This document shows, piece by piece, positions 63,626-64,000 of a stretch of DNA of 64,000 nt. This DNA comes from Oxalobacteraceae bacterium. Lineage in GTDB: Bacteria > Pseudomonadota > Gammaproteobacteria > Burkholderiales > Burkholderiaceae_D. Location of the stretch: the NCBI GenBank assembly GCA_947374865.1, contig CANCDR010000001.1, forward strand, positions 434,001 through 498,000, read 5' to 3'. Positions within the stretch are counted from its first letter, which is position 1; the number at the start of each line of letters is the position of its first letter. The notes beneath the pieces were generated by a model that worked only from the letters and a program-made list of their open reading frames with translations, searched no databases and had not been told where the DNA came from. Position numbers and translations under genes: made by a program.

Positions 63626-64000
63626 GCGACGTGCCGCAATCCATTGACGATATGAATACGGCTCATTTTCCAGGCCGGCCAGGCCGCCGCCACCAGACCG
63701 ACGATCACGCTGGCCAATAGCTGCAATATCATAGTGGTATGGGAGACCATGAAGACCGGGAACAGTGTGCCGACGGCGCGGGCAAAGTTGGCGGCGATCG
63801 GCAAGGTGATCAGCATCCCCAGCCCACCACCCAGCAAGGCGATCACCAGACTTTCACCGAACAGCAGTTTAACTACAAAGCCGGGAGAAAATCCCAGGGC
63901 TTTGAGGGTGGCATATTCCGCCAGCCGTTCGCGCGCCGTCATGCTCATGGTGTTGGCCATGACGGCCATAATGATGAGCACGATCACAAAACTGACCGCG
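63622..64000 (-). CDS. ABC transporter permease (MacB/FtsX family), C-terminal part, cut by window edge
   Basis: The visible 126 residues form the C-terminal end of a second permease: MAVMANTMSMTARERLAEYATLKALGFSPGFVVKLLFGESLVIALLGGGLGMLITLPIAANF followed by ASVIVGLVAAAWPAWKMSRIHIVNGLRHVA, a FtsX-domain pattern. The reading frame remains open through base 64000, with AVSF before the first visible Val, so the true start lies outside. It is translationally coupled to the permease downstream (ATGA overlap). The two probably form a heterodimeric membrane part of one lipid or drug transporter. Confidence 0.88.
   Translation of the reverse strand, partial: AVSFVIVLIIMAVMANTMSMTARERLAEYATLKALGFSPGFVVKLLFGESLVIALLGGGLGMLITLPIAANFARAVGTLFPVFMVSHTTMILQLLASVIVGLVAAAWPAWKMSRIHIVNGLRHVA

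Overview
The window looks like a chromosomal segment of a betaproteobacterium, most likely Burkholderiales and close to Oxalobacteraceae (Herminiimonas, Herbaspirillum or Undibacterium type). The evidence is the conserved ribF-ileS-lspA-coaBC-dut block, polyhydroxyalkanoate genes (a phasin and an intracellular depolymerase with a Cys nucleophile), a stand-alone rnfB next to nth, a Bug-type receptor domain, DUF1841 and DUF3422 proteins, and moderate GC with AT-rich intergenic DNA. No rRNA, tRNA, prophage, intact insertion sequence or CRISPR array was seen. Assignment rests on protein recognition by eye, not on a search.

Layout. 1-3.3 kb: the start of tkt, rsmE, a two-gene RES/Xre toxin-antitoxin module and a secreted protein with ChaN/EreA-like motifs. 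3.3-9.5 kb: housekeeping block ribF-ileS-lspA-coaBC-dut. 9.6-12.3 kb: a two-subunit molybdenum hydroxylase. 12.3-18.2 kb: a CapA-like protein, an array of palindromic REP-like repeats, dgkA, an IclR regulator, pbpG, a nitroreductase and a DMT exporter. 18.4-22.5 kb: phasin with a well-formed promoter and candidate PHB-regulator boxes, a DUF349 protein and a molybdopterin-binding-domain protein. 22.6-27.5 kb: a tightly packed five-gene minus-strand unit (beta-propeller, polysaccharide deacetylase, fatty acid hydroxylase, hydroxypyruvate isomerase, glycerate 2-kinase). 27.7-36.5 kb: FKBP, hydroxyacid dehydrogenase, an antiporter, fdxA plus a ferredoxin reductase, the PHA depolymerase, rnfB-nth, a RutE-like reductase and DUF1841. 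36.5-44.6 kb: two small cytochromes c, a MoxR-GNAT-VWA cluster, parE and parC. 44.6-49.7 kb: an unrecognised membrane-like protein, a large RTX metalloprotease, an aminotransferase and a RidA protein. 49.8-54.9 kb: htpG behind a sigma-32 promoter, a second CapA-like gene pair, and an ammonium transporter behind a sigma-54 promoter. 54.9-64 kb: two adjacent secreted caspase-like proteins, DUF3422, a DEAD-box helicase with two DbpA-type RNA-binding domains, and two MacB/FtsX-type permeases, the last cut by the window end.

The most unusual item is the caspase pair at 54.9-58.3 kb. One member is a single polypeptide with a complete caspase-like domain (His/Cys dyad present) joined to a complete Bug/TctC-type solute-binding domain. 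I do not know this combination from described systems. Its neighbour has the same caspase domain joined to Sel1 repeats. The two could form a periplasmic sensing and proteolysis pair, but that is inference.

Regulatory DNA reads clearly in several places: sigma-54 (amt), sigma-32 (htpG), sigma-70 (phaP, fdxA), a 12-bp perfect palindrome at the antitoxin start, and TGC-N3-GCA boxes at both phaP and phaZ. These last two suggest that storage-granule coating and polymer breakdown are under one regulator.
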